Positions 47,728-58,165 of a stretch of DNA of 64,000 nucleotides are shown here, one piece after another; within the stretch, counting starts at the first letter, position 1, and each line of letters opens with the position of its first letter. Source of the DNA: Juglans regia. Taxonomy: Eukaryota; Streptophyta; Magnoliopsida; Fagales; Juglandaceae. The notes under the pieces are model-generated. The model made no database searches. It was not told where the DNA came from and saw only the letters and a program-made list of their open reading frames with translations. The position numbers and the translations under genes were made by a program. The stretch lies in contig NC_049912.1 of NCBI RefSeq assembly GCF_001411555.2, positions 18,832,341 to 18,896,340 on the forward strand. Reading direction: 5' to 3'.

Positions 47728-49270
47728 GTGCTAGGTATGGATTGGTTGAGGCTCCTAAGCACTGCTTTATGGAACTTCACAGATCTGGTCAAAAAATTTC
47801 ATTTTCAAGGAACTGACTTTACTCTATGTGGAATACAAAGGCATGAAAGGGAAGTTGAAGAGGCTGAGCATACTAAGGATATGGTCAAGGGTACCACTAC
47901 AAAAGGCATTTGGTTGCATTTAATAGATGATGTTTATGATGGCAGGGAAGCTGATATATCAAAAGAAGTACAGATGGTGTTAACAGAGTTCAAAAAGGTA
48001 TTTGATGAGCCTAGTGGTCTATCTCCACCTCGGAGTCATGACCATAAAATTCAACTGTTGCAGGGTGCACATCCCACTTGTGTTAGACCCTACAGGTATC
48101 CTTACTATCAAAAGGAAGAGATAGAAAGATTGGTGGCAGATATGCTAAAAAGTGGGATTATTCGAAGCAGTCAAAGCCCCTACTCATCACCAATGCTACT
48201 TGTGAGAAAAGCTGATGGAGGATGGCGTATGTGTGTGGGTTATATTGAGTTCTTAACAAAGATACAGTTAAAGATAAGTATCTTATTCCCAACATAGATG
48301 AGCTATTAGATGAACTCCATGGAGCTCTTATTTTTTCAAAAATGGATCTGCGGTCAGGGTACCACCAAATTAGGATGAGTCCTAATGATGTGCCCAAAAC
48401 TGCTTTTAGGACCCATGAGGGTCACTATGAGTTCTTGGTCATGCCATTTGGCTTGACCAATGCCCCCTTAACTTTTCAAGACTTGATGAATGAAGTGTTC
48501 AGGCCTTATTTAAGAAAGTTCGTACTGGTTTTCTTTGATGATGCAGCAGCATTTGCAGCATTTGAGAGTGGTTTTGCAGGTCCTACAAGCACACCAGTTT
48601 TTTACTAAGGCCTCTAAATATGTGTTTGGCAGTAAAGAGATAAAGTATCTTGGGCACTTAATTTCTCAAGAAGGGGTTAGAGCTGACCCACAAAAGATTG
48701 CTACTATGCAAAAGTGGCCTCCTCCAAAGAACCCTAAGGCTCTCATAGGGTTTCTTGGACTAACCGGTTATTATAGAAGGTTCATGCAAGGGTATGGGAC
48801 CATTGCAACTCCCTTAACCTCACTGCTAAAGAAGAATTCATTTGGATGGATAGAGAAGGCGCACGAGGCATTTGAAAGGCTTAAAGAGGCTATGATGACC
48901 AGTTCTCAGATTACCAGATTTCTCTAAAAGTTTCGTTATAGAATGCGATGCCTTAGGTTATGGGTTAGGAGTTGTGTTGATGTAGGAGGGACGACCCATT
49001 GCTTATCTAAGTCAGGCACTCAATGGTGAAAATATCTACTTATGAGAAAGAATTACTTGCTTTGGTGATGGCAATTAGGAAATGGAGGCATTATGTGCTG
49101 GGGCAAACTTTCGAAGTTAGAACAAATCAACAGGCCCTAAAGCATCTGCTGCAACAAATAGTTGGCACTCCTGCCCAGTAGAAGTGGATTTCTAAATTGT
49201 TAGGGTTTGAATCTGTTGTTGAATACAAAAGTGGCAGGTCAAATGTAGTTGCTGATACACTATCTTGATT
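47728..49270 (+). pseudogene. Gypsy reverse transcriptase and RNase H, broken
   Basis: The segment starts after the protease with MLGMDWLRLL, then the RT N-terminal region (VRPYRYPYYQKEEIERLV, SGIIRSSQSPYSSPMLLVRK), a frame change near 48250, then [15 protein letters not shown] and [20 protein letters not shown]. The catalytic FFDD is present, but the residues that normally follow it are missing and the frame shifts, consistent with a deletion of about 30 bases. The next frame gives the connection and early RNase H (YLGHLISQEGVRADPQK, ALIGFLGLTGYYRRFM), then further frames for RNase H (KELLALVMAIRKWRHYVLG) with several stops. Confidence 0.9.
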
Positions 49271-49424
49271 ACCAGAACCAGAAGACCAAAACCAACCCAT
49301 AGAAAAACTAAGTACAACCCCTTCCACCAACAAAAACTCCACCACCACTGAACCCATAAACCCATCCACAGAAAATCCCACTCCTGTCCCTTCCACCAAC
49401 AATAACCGAACAGACACCAAAATA

Positions 49425-50230
49425 GTGCATGCAATCAATATGATACAAAGCAAATGGATTGAGGAATTAAATAAGTCTTATACCCAGGATCCTTTGTTGC
49501 TGAGGCTAATTAGCTCCTACCATCAGGGTACCCTAGACCTTTCCCAGTACCAGCTTCAAAATGAGCTACCCTTTTACAAGGGTAAACTCCATCTCGGAAC
49601 ACTGGTGCCTTTTTTCAGCAGCAGATCCTGCAGTAATTTCATAGCAGTCCATTAAGGGGCCACACAGAATTGCATAAAACAAGTTCAAGGATAAAAAAGG
49701 AGTTTTACTGGCCTAGCATGCGCAGTTATGTAAGGAGTTTCATCAGAGAATGTTACATGTGCCAAAGAAATAAGGTTGAAACCCTCCACCCAGCGGGGTT
49801 GCTTCAGCCTCTTCCAATACCTAAGCAGAACTGGGAGGATATAAGCATGGACTCCATAGAGGGGTTACCTCCTTCAGGAGGTAAGACTGTGGTAATGGTT
49901 GTGGTGGACAAATTAAGGAAGTACGCCCATTTCATATCCATCACTCACCCTTACACAACCTTAACTATAGCTAAGGTGTTTATGGAAAATATTGTCAGGC
50001 TACATGGTATACCCCAAACCATAGTGAGTGACAAAGATCATGTCTTCACTAGTATATTCTGGAAGGAGCTTTTTCAGATCTGTGGAACCGAGCTATTAAT
50101 GAGCTCAAGTTTAGAGTGCTATCTAAGATGTTTTTGCAGTGACGGGCGGCCTAGGGATTGGACTAAGTGGCTAGCCCTAGCATAATATGTGTACAACACA
50201 TCTAAGCACAATTCTACCCAGATGACCCCA
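49425..50230 (+). pseudogene. Gypsy integrase, broken
   Basis: An N-terminal zinc-binding region is split by a frameshift near 49650; the second part contains IKKEFYWPSMRSYVRSFI and CYMCQRNK. The catalytic core shows the first two acidic positions (SMDSIEGLPPSGGKTVVMVV and TIVSDKDHVFTSIFWKELF). The stretch where the third catalytic acidic residue should occur is deleted: the frame jumps from LLMSSS directly to LECYLRCF. A stop follows at 50182, then YNTSKHNSTQMTPFEIVYG. Confidence 0.88.
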
Positions 50231-50313
50231 TTCGAGATTGTTTATGGACAGCCTCCCCCAATATTGTTACCATATGAACCAGGGTCAACCCGAGTGCAAG
50301 CAGTAGAGGAGAT

Positions 50314-50814
50314 TTGAAGAACTGCAATTTCACAGCCACTCTGGTTCGAGAAAACCTGCAGGAAGCAAAGAACCGAATGAAACACTATGCTAATTTGAAG
50401 AGAACAGAAAGGAAGTTCGAGGTGGGGGACTGGGTGTATTTAAGGTTGAGGCCTTACCGACAGATGAAAGTGGCAACTTGGCCTAACCTCAAGCTCTCAC
50501 CGAGGTATTATGGTCCCTTCAAGGTCCTCCACAAGGTAGGGGAAGTGGCGTATCGTCTGGACCTTCCAAAAGAAACCCAGATCTACCCCACTTACCATGT
50601 GTCATGCCTCAAAAAACAGCTAGGACCAAGGTACAACCTCTACCTCACCTTCCTCAGCTCACTCCCAAAGGAACCCTAAGCCCTGAACCAGACAGAATCC
50701 TTTAGAGGAGGTTACTAAAGAAAGGACGATAAGCAGGCGCTGAAGTGCTCATACAATGGAAGGGGACAACAAAGGAAGAGGCTACGTGGGAAGATCCTCT
50801 GAAGAAGGGGAATG
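50314..50814 (+). pseudogene. Gypsy integrase C-terminus and chromodomain-like tail
   Basis: One open frame gives RMKHYANLKRTERKFEVGDW, a GPY/F-type module (LSPRYYGPFKVLHKVGEVAY) and IYPTYHVSCLKKQL. Then a frameshift, and at 50735-50800 a chromodomain-like stretch (LIQWKGTTKEEATWED) just upstream of the 3' LTR. Chromodomain position and sequence place the element among plant chromoviruses. Confidence 0.85.
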
Positions 50815-51212
50815 TGTTAGATGCGCCGTGGAAATCGCAGGAGACAAAAGGGGTTATGTCTGAAGAAGGATTAGGGTTAGATAAGTTATATATGTATGTG
50901 GGTCTTTTTACTTATTGTTAAGGGTGTTTGTGTCTTTTTATTTCCGTTGTGGGTTTGTTAATGCATCCGTAGTGGGTTGGGCTCCTTAGGGGTTGATTGG
51001 GTCCAATTAGTCAATTTATTTTCAGTTGGGTCATGGGCCACGTTTGATCGTGCGATCCATTTCAGTTATTGTAGTTATCTGTATTTCAATTTAAGTTCAG
51101 ATCATATATGAATGAAAGTATCTACGTATTACATTCACATTTGTGTGTTGGGAGGGATTGGCTCCTCAAAAAGCCAAGTAAATTACATTTCCTTATTAGC
51201 TCAGCCTTAATA
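50815..51212 (+). repeat. Gypsy 3' LTR
   Basis: Begins TGTTAGATGC and ends CCTTAATA, where the terminal CA has become TA. Immediately preceded by a purine tract. Confidence 0.9.
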
Positions 51213-51502
51213 GCACCAGGCTTAAGAAATGTTACCGACGCTTGTAGATGCCGGTAAAAAATTGTTGATTTATCGGGACAACCGGTCTGTTACCGACATT
51301 TGGAAACATTGTCAATATATTGTGCAAAACGCCAGTAACAAAAAAAATGGAGGTAGCGTTTACATAAATGCCAAAAAATAACATTTCTGACCCCTACGTG
51401 TTGGCACTTGAGTTGTGTCAGTAAACAAACACAGGCAAAATCTTTTTTTTATAGTTATATTTATATTATATTTCACATCCCTAAGACTCGTGAATATGGG
51501 TC

Positions 51503-52078
51503 TGGCCTCGTTTGCTTTTAGGGATGAAACACAAAATTTTGAAAACTTTTCTAAGTTTTGTACGGTAAGACACTCTTTGAAAACAAACACTAATTTTTTA
51601 TCTCATCTCATCTTATCTCGTTTCATCTCTCATTATTTTATCACTATTCATCAAATGTACTATATACAAAAAAAGCTACCAGTGGAGCCATACTATTTCT
51701 CTCTCTCGTGTTCATCTATCAGTGCAATACCGTTTACAGAGTAGGTCCCAGTGGTAAATATTAGTGGGTCCCAGAGGCAAATGCTCCTTTCTCTCTCCTG
51801 TGTTCATCTTTTGGCAATAAATATACACAAAAAGCTGCCACTGGGTCCCAGTTTTTCAAATACTATTTCATAAAATATTAACCAAAAGAACAAACAATTA
51901 TTAGTGGGTCCCAGTTTTTCTTCTTTATATAAAAAAAGTCAAAACATTTTCATCTCATCTTTATAAACAAACACATATTTTAACAAAACTATCTCATCTC
52001 ATCTCAACTCACATATCTCAATATTATTCACACATATCTAAAAAAATCTCATTTCATCTACGATAACAAACGAGACCT
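51503..52078. mobile_element. MITE with CTCGTTTG ends
   Basis: Left end GGCCTCGTTTGCTTTTAGGG and right end ACGATAACAAACGAGACC are inverted repeats like those of the MITE at 5052-5266. The inside has repeated ATCTCATCTC and a partial duplication of 'gtgggtcccag' (51765, 51843, 51905). Confidence 0.6.
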
Positions 52079-53074
52079 TAATGTTGTTATGCCATGGATG
52101 AGTTCCTCCAAACATTGTACTACCATGGATTATTCGCTCATACTATTGGCATATATCTTCGACGAAAAAATATATCAAGTTTAATCCAAAAATAAAAAAT
52201 AGTACGAAGAAAGAAAAACAAAATCAGTGTTCGGCTTCAATATCCCTAACCCACTAAAGAAAATGTCATCAAAGACACACCCACGAGCTCCTGTACTACC
52301 CATTGTTTAGGAGAAATGATTTGTGCAAATCTCAAATAGACAAGTCTTATTAAGACTTTTATAAAAAAGTAGATCACACCTTGAAAAAATATATAAATAT
52401 ATTATTATTATTATTATTTAGTAAGATCTATTTTTTTATATAAAGCTTACATATGACTTATCTATTTAGGTTTTATACCTAACATTACTTTTTGTTCTAT
52501 GAACTCTAGAACTAGCATGGGTGGCTATCTTACCAAGTTTCGTAGTGCAGGCTGGCATGAAAACTGATTCCATGTAAACATGCCCAAGGGGTGGACAGTG
52601 GACACACAAGAGCCATGCCTCGTGAGTGTGTTTTTTTTTTTTATTTAGTATGTTTTAATTGTTTATAAATTTTAAGCCCTTGTAATTTGTAATAACTTAT
52701 GCCAACGTTTGTAAGCCCTTGTAATTTTTTATTATCTGTTTTTGTCTATTTTGTAATAACTTATGCCAACGTAGCTCTGCTCTGCTCCTCATGTGTATAT
52801 ATTAAAACAAATATATGCATCGATTGTTAATTGTGTATTTTTTATTTATCGAAGATATGACTCTATATTAATATGACCATGGATCAATATGAAACCTTTT
52901 CAACCACAAGTACGAATTTGGAAAAAAAATTCACTCTACTGACCTAAACGGTAATTTTACCTAAAACTTTTAGCAATCTAAGTTTAATTGATTTCTTATA
53001 CGAAACATGATATTCATAAACCTTTTAACCATATGTCCTCCTTTATTATTCATTTACTTGATACTGAATAATCC

Positions 53075-53123
<49 letters not shown>

Positions 53124-53187
53124 ATTTTAAAGAAAGGATGGATTAGTTGTTTAAAAGTTTCACTCTCAAGATGGTTCAACAATCTCT
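52079..53187. other. Unassigned intergenic stretch
   Basis: AT-rich DNA. I see no gene or recognised transposon. An (AG)n run lies at its right end. Confidence 0.35.
53079..53120. repeat. (AG)n microsatellite
   Basis: About 21 AG units, 67 bp upstream of the tRNA gene. Confidence 0.95.
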
Positions 53188-53260
53188 GGGGATGTAGCTC
53201 AAATGGTAGAGCGCTCGCTTTGCATGCGAGAGGCACGGGGTTCGATCCCCCGCATCTCCA
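53188..53260 (+). tRNA. tRNA-Ala (anticodon TGC)
   Basis: The 73-nt sequence folds as a cloverleaf. Acceptor arms GGGGATG and CATCTCC pair with one G-T wobble, followed by discriminator A. The D-arm region holds an A-box TAGCTCAAATGG. The anticodon stem CTCGC/GCGAG encloses loop TTTGCAT with TGC at positions 34-36, and the T-arm holds a perfect B-box GGTTCGATCCC. CCA is not encoded, as usual for nuclear tRNAs. The gene decodes GCA and other alanine codons. A T-run (TTTTT begins at about 53261) directly downstream can serve as the Pol III terminator. Confidence 0.96.
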
Positions 53261-54261
53261 TTTTTGTAGATTTTATTTTCCTAGTTCTCCTAGTTAATTC
53301 TCTCATCTTGTTCTCCTAGTTAATTCTCTCATCTTTTCAACTTTACGCCATCATATTCGGATCATATTTCAAAACCTTTGAGTTCTAAGAAAAAAAAAAA
53401 AAAAGGTTTAAACCGGTCGGGTGTTCTTTTCCATTTTACACCTTCCAATAAAATTTTAACACATAGGAGACTCATATAACTTACGGTGAGTGTGCATTGA
53501 GGGAAGTCTTATTTGACTTTTCCTTCTCCTCGAGCTCTCTCCTCTTCTCTCCCTTTTCCCTCTCTCTCTGTTCTCTCTCTCCCTCTCAAAACTGTAACTC
53601 AGAAATGGTTGTTTGTAAAAATCAGTAAAACACCGTAACGTGACCAACAAACCTCAAGGGACATAGCACCCATAAGAGAATTAAGAAAATGGCCTCAACA
53701 ATATCTATGCTGATATAAGTATCCAAAACGATGGACGATAAATAAATAATCTCTAAATAAATGAGTGCATCTCCATGGCCATAAAAATCTCACCAAAGCC
53801 ATAACATGAGAAAACACAGATCATTATGCATCTAATTTTTTTTTAGGGGAGAGTGACATAGTGAGAGTTGGGGGCTTCGATGGAAATGTTCGAATGAGAG
53901 AGAATTTTAGTGAGAGAGAGAGTGGGGGGTGAAAGGCTCGAGGGGTGGGGGGAGGAGCGGAGAGAGAGCGGAGAACAAAGATGGGGGGATGAGATGAAAT
54001 TAATGTAGATTCACTGCATGCAATTCTTTTTTTATTTTTGTTAGAATCTTTATGTGTCTTCGGATTATTGGTAGATGTAAAATATCGAAAGTCACCTGAC
54101 CAGCTGCTAATCTCTAAAAAAAAATCAATCGATTGTCTCAATCTTTGTCCAAATTCACCTCCTTCAAAATTTTTATAACCATATTATAGTGATATTTTTA
54201 TTTGAGGTTACTATTCATTAAAACTTTCATTTAATTTAATGTTTTTGATTTAATTATCAGG
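53261..54261. other. Unassigned intergenic stretch
   Basis: It includes CT/GA-rich runs at 53520-53590 and 53895-53970. No gene or transposon is recognised. Confidence 0.35.
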
Positions 54262-54462
54262 TGTCGTTTGGATAGTGAGTTGAGATGAGTTAAGATGAAA
54301 GTTGAAAATTGAATAAAATATTGTTAGAATTTTATTTTCTAATATTATTATTGTTTTGGAAATTGAAAAAGTTGAATTTCTTATTATATTTTGTGTGAAA
54401 ATTTGAAAAAATTGTAATGATGAGATGAGATGAAATACTTATATTATCCAAACGGGGTCTAG
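54262..54462. mobile_element. MITE of the 'gagatgagat' family
   Basis: Left GGTGTCGTTTGGATAGTGAG and right TATCCAAACGGGGTC are terminal inverted repeats. The core is AATATTATTATTGTTTTGG. One of the best-preserved copies in the window. Confidence 0.75.
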
Positions 54463-55514
54463 TCTTATTTGGACAAACTTTTCATTTTACTCTTAGTTGG
54501 GAAAAAAAAAAAAAGAGAAGAGGTTCCATTTGGTGCTTTGCTTCAATGATAGCCCATTTCTTTGACAATCTAGGACCAAGGGTTTGCAATGCCTTTTTCC
54601 CTTTTTTTATCATTGTCCTAGGTTTGGACCACACAACATGTAGTACAAGGTCTTAAAGATCTTGATATTTTGTAATGAAAAGTGCTACAGATAAAAAATA
54701 AATAAAAATTACATAAAAATAAATTTATAAACTGACGTAGTTTTATATGATTCTTTAGATTTAGTTTACAATAAAAATAACTTTACAATCTGATGTATCG
54801 CATCCCGCCATGTTATTTATGAATTTACTTTTATATAATTCTTTTATGGTTACAAGCATTACAACTATATCAAAATGAATTATATGTCTTTATTAGATTT
54901 TGTGCTTTGAAATATAATGATTATGCTTAGGGATAAAAAGTCACGAACTTCCTCTTTATAGGAGACATGTTTAGAAATTAGAATCCAACGTATATTTCTT
55001 TTATCATTTTGGAAAGGATAATACTGTACTTTATCTTATATTTTGTCTATCTTAATCACATCTATTGATGTGACAAATTTATATATGAAACTACATAAAA
55101 TGACCCGTCAAATTAAAGATAATAAGATTTGAAAACCTTGTGAAAAATATCTTATTAGTGATACTAGCACTTTCTTCAAAACTTAAAAACAATACAAAAA
55201 CAACATAAAAATATTCGCAAAACGTCTTATATTTTAAGTGAAACTTGTCAATTTCACAAATTTTAAAAAAGTGCCTCTCGATTCTTTTTTTAATTAATTT
55301 TCAATATGCCAACCACTCTGACAAATTCAATCGTTAAAACACTCAAAAAGATTTCTAGAAAATGTTCAGGATTTTCTATGCAATGCAAAAGGCTTTGTTG
55401 GTTAAAAATATGGTAGAAATACAGCTAATATACAACTAGTGCTTTTTTAACTATTACTTTAACTTTTTGTCTACCTTAAAGAAAAAATAGGCATCAATAC
55501 CTGACATTCTATTA
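54463..55514. other. Unassigned intergenic stretch
   Basis: AT-rich DNA with no supported gene or recognised element. Confidence 0.35.
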
Positions 55515-55823
55515 GCTGAGACAATTACAGTCTACATAGCAATCAACTTTGTCCTTGAATTGGGTATGAAAAAGGTATTCTTAGAAGGAGACTCAAAACC
55601 AGTTGTTGATAATCTCAAGTTGAACAAGCAAAAATGGAGTTATTTTGGGATGCTTATTTTTTATACTCAAGAGAAAATGAACAACTTTGAAGCATGCACA
55701 GTTTGTTATGTTCATCGAGAGGGTAATTCTATAGCTCATGGTCTAGGAAAAAATGCATTATATGATCTATCTGGCTGTATTGTGGAATTGGAGGAAACTC
55801 CAATAATATCTCAATCCATGTAA
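55515..55823 (+). pseudogene. Orphan RNase H-like (RVT_3) fragment
   Basis: An open frame begins AETITVYIAINFVLELGMKK, then VFLEGDSKPVVDNL, and ends with VCYVHREGNSIAHGLGKNA. These are the second half of a plant RNase H-like domain, including the EGDS acidic strand and the late V-x-REGN-x-xAH helix. The first catalytic strand and start codon are missing. It is either the tail of a degraded LINE/retroelement or a fragment of a host RNase H-domain gene. No upstream exon was seen. Confidence 0.65.
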
Positions 55824-55829
55824 CATGAA

Positions 55830-56660
55830 ATGGTATCTGTAGATGTCATGTTTCGCAGCCAGAGCAGTGCCGCTATAACCAAGCTCACGCCACTTGCAAC
55901 TAAGAGGGAGAAGAGGCTCCGGTAATGTCCAGGGTCACTCTGATGCCAAAGTCAATGAATAATCCTCTAGTGACGAGAAAAGCTCAAAAGATTAGAGAGA
56001 ATAGTAAAGGGTTTTGAGATAGCCTTATTGTAGAAGGGATGGCTGCTATTTATACTTGATTCGGGCTCCACTACAGAGGGAGGTCGTGGCGTGTTAGGTT
56101 GTACCTGAGTCAGACCTACTGCCACTCCTCCCTTGCTGCAACAGTGTGTCAATCTGCGGCTTAGGCGGCAGGGGGAGATCGTGGCATGTCAAGTCGTGCT
56201 TGTTTAGACCTGCTGCCACCTTTCTTCCAGGGTTGGGTGTTAGGTCGTGGCCGAGCCGTCCTGCATACTCTGATAGCACATCTTTGGGTGCCAGACCTTC
56301 TAACACATGCATTGAATGCGACATACCTTGAGTCAAACAAGACTACAATTGGACACATCCAAGTGTCCGCATACAATAGGGTGTCCTGCACGGCGCCATA
56401 TGGTAGGGATCAGTAGGTTGCCGAGTCTTGAGCCACTGTCCTTGGCGTATCCAAGGTTGGTGCCGAAAGGCCTTCCCGTGTAGGTTTGCGGTTATGGGCT
56501 CGGCATGCGATCCTCTGGCCCGGACTCTTAGCCCACGGCAGGGTTTCATCTAAGGACCTGTGGTTCAGTAACTTGACCTCCTTAGGTCTGGGTCCTTTTG
56601 AAATGGGTCTCTCCCTCACAATATCAATGAAGGAAGAGGTTTATCAAAAAAAAAAAAAAC
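55830..56660. mobile_element. LTR-like, GC-richer retroelement fragment
   Basis: This 0.8-kb block is clearly GC-richer than its surroundings and ends in A-runs. On its left the reverse strand holds TTTGGCATCAGAGTGACC at about 55952-55935, resembling a primer-binding region next to an LTR. A TATTTATAC box lies near 56049. Its many overlapping ORFs (56094-56619) share no domain. It is likely a solo LTR or partial element; orientation is uncertain. Confidence 0.4.
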
Positions 56661-56959
56661 TTTGTGTATTAAAAAAAAGTTTTGTTTCAAAAAAAGGAAG
56701 TTTTGCTAACTATTGCTTTAACTTTAGTGTCTTCTGAATTTAATTTAGAAAAAATTATGTTTTATCACGGAGTTATAAAATGGTTGTGAAGATATTAGTT
56801 TTCTTATTATTTTTTGAGCAGAAAATATAAACTGCAGCCTACTGTACGCTGCAGCCGCCGCACACTCAATGCATTGAGTGAAAAAACATATATATATACA
56901 TGTGTGGTGTGTTGCGGCTTCCGGCTAATGCATAGCACAGCTCTTTTTTTAGTTTATTT

Positions 56960-57152
56960 AGGACTAGTTTGGATAGAAAAATGATCTCATCTCATTTTAT
57001 TATTATAATTTTTAAATTTTTACATAAAATATAATAAATAATTTAACTTTTTCAAATTTCAAAACAATAATAATATTAAAAAATAATATTTTATACAATT
57101 CATCTAAAACTGTTTCACATCATCTTATTTAATCTCACTATTCAAACCAACT
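56960..57152. mobile_element. MITE of the 'gagatgagat' family
   Basis: Left GGACTAGTTTGGATAG, right CTATTCAAACCAACT; core AACAATAATAATATT. Confidence 0.65.
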
Positions 57153-57231
57153 TTTACATTTTGTTTGTCTTTGATAAATTTAAATTTAAAAAAAAAAAAA
57201 CATTTTTCTAAAAATATTGTGTGAAAGGATA

Positions 57232-57637
57232 GTGCTACAGCCTCCGCTGGGGGCTCCCGCTGGAAGCTCCCGCTGGGGGCTATAGCATGTATTTGTTTGT
57301 GTTTTTTTTTTAATTATTTTTTATATAAATTTTTTAAATATTTTTAAATATTTTCAAAATATAAAATAAATATAAAATATTATTAAAAACACTTTTTTAA
57401 TCAAGAAGTAAAAAAAAATTATTAAAAAATACTTCCTTAATTATGAAGTAAAATAAAAAATATTAAAAATATATTTTTTATTTTACTTATTGATTAAGAA
57501 AGTATTATTTAATAATATTATGAATTTTTTTATTTTTTAAAAATATTAAAAATTATTAAAAACATCTATATAAAAAAAGAATTAAAAAATATACATATAA
57601 AATACACTAGAGTTTCAGCGGGAGCTCCAGCATTTTG
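57232..57637. mobile_element. MITE family A, second copy
   Basis: It starts GTGCTACAGCCTCCGCTGGG and ends near CAGCGGGAGCTCCAGCATTT. It contains the same AT-rich interior with TTCTTAATCA/TGATTAAGAA inverted motifs as the element at 27164-27677. It lies about 150 bp upstream of the DNAJC17-like gene leader. Confidence 0.65.
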
Positions 57638-57796
57638 CTGTGTGAAAATATTAAAATAATTGTGTAGGTACGATTATCCGTATCCCAATATGATTGGACG
57701 GTCACCGCAATTCCATGACACTGAGCGTCACACGGGAGTAAAACGCTTCCTACTACTCTACAAGTAGGAAATTAGGAATCGAAACGCCTTCTTCCC

Positions 57797-57906
57797 ATGG
57801 GTTTGCAACGCACCAAAATTCTTGCAGAAAACCCCCTCTCGTCTCTTGAATTTCTCCTTGTCGAGTTAAGCGCTGCCGGCGGCCCGATTCAGATCGTCAT
57901 TTTCTG
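57797..57906 (+). other. Upstream ORF in the DNAJC17-like 5' leader
   Basis: An ATG at 57797 opens 36 codons (MGLQRTKILAENP...). If the leader intron is 57907-58136 (donor CTG|GTAATA, acceptor TTGCAG), the reading frame ends TG|A exactly across the splice junction. If the intron is retained, a stop follows immediately after the exon. Whether transcripts include this ATG depends on the unknown start site. Confidence 0.45.
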
Positions 57907-58165
57907 GTAATATGCTTCGCTACTCAAGTTTCGCTTTTTCCTTTTTCGTAAGTACCGGGCATGACAGCGATTTTGGTGTTCATGAGGGGGCAATAGGAGC
58001 ATATCGGTCCGTAAATACAATCTTGAAAATTACACGGTCATCGCTATTAAAATTTATTTTTGAATGATTTGAGTTTCGTCCTAAAACTGTTTGGCGAAAG
58101 TCCTGAACGAAACTTTGTAATCCTTTTTGCTTGCAGAACTGCGTAGTTTGCTGCGTCGTAAAAAT

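Larger units (their letters stand above)
45875..51212 (+). mobile_element. Complete but inactive chromovirus-type Ty3/gypsy retrotransposon
   Basis: Two LTRs of about 395 bp (45875-46268 and 50815-51212) flank gag-protease-RT-RNase H-integrase-chromodomain remnants in that order, the Ty3/gypsy order. A primer-binding-site-like TGGTATCCAGAGT follows the 5' LTR and a purine tract GAAGAAGGGGAA precedes the 3' LTR. By eye the LTRs differ at roughly two dozen positions plus small indels, so the insertion is not recent. I could not identify a clean target duplication. It is inserted within the 3' subterminal repeats of the CACTA element. Lesions throughout prevent autonomous activity. Confidence 0.92.
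38750..51455 (+). mobile_element. Large decayed CACTA element with nested insertions
   Basis: The left end has subterminal repeats from 38765 to 39180 (TTACCGACGTTTA/ATGCCGATAA type). Similar repeats (TTACCGACATTTGTAAATG) run 45370-45870 and resume at 51220-51430 on the other side of a gypsy element. Between them lie both CACTA transposase ORF remnants (39329-40790, 40975-41957). The terminal CACTA repeats are degenerate (about 38750 and about 51455, ending ATAGT). Treating all as one element is an inference: subterminal repeat similarity supports it. Insertions inside it include two hAT elements, a MITE, and the gypsy element. Confidence 0.55.

Noticed and set aside
56094..56619. Multiple overlapping ORFs in both strands
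   Set aside because: GC-richer LTR-like DNA opens many frames at once; none shows a domain or consistent coding character.
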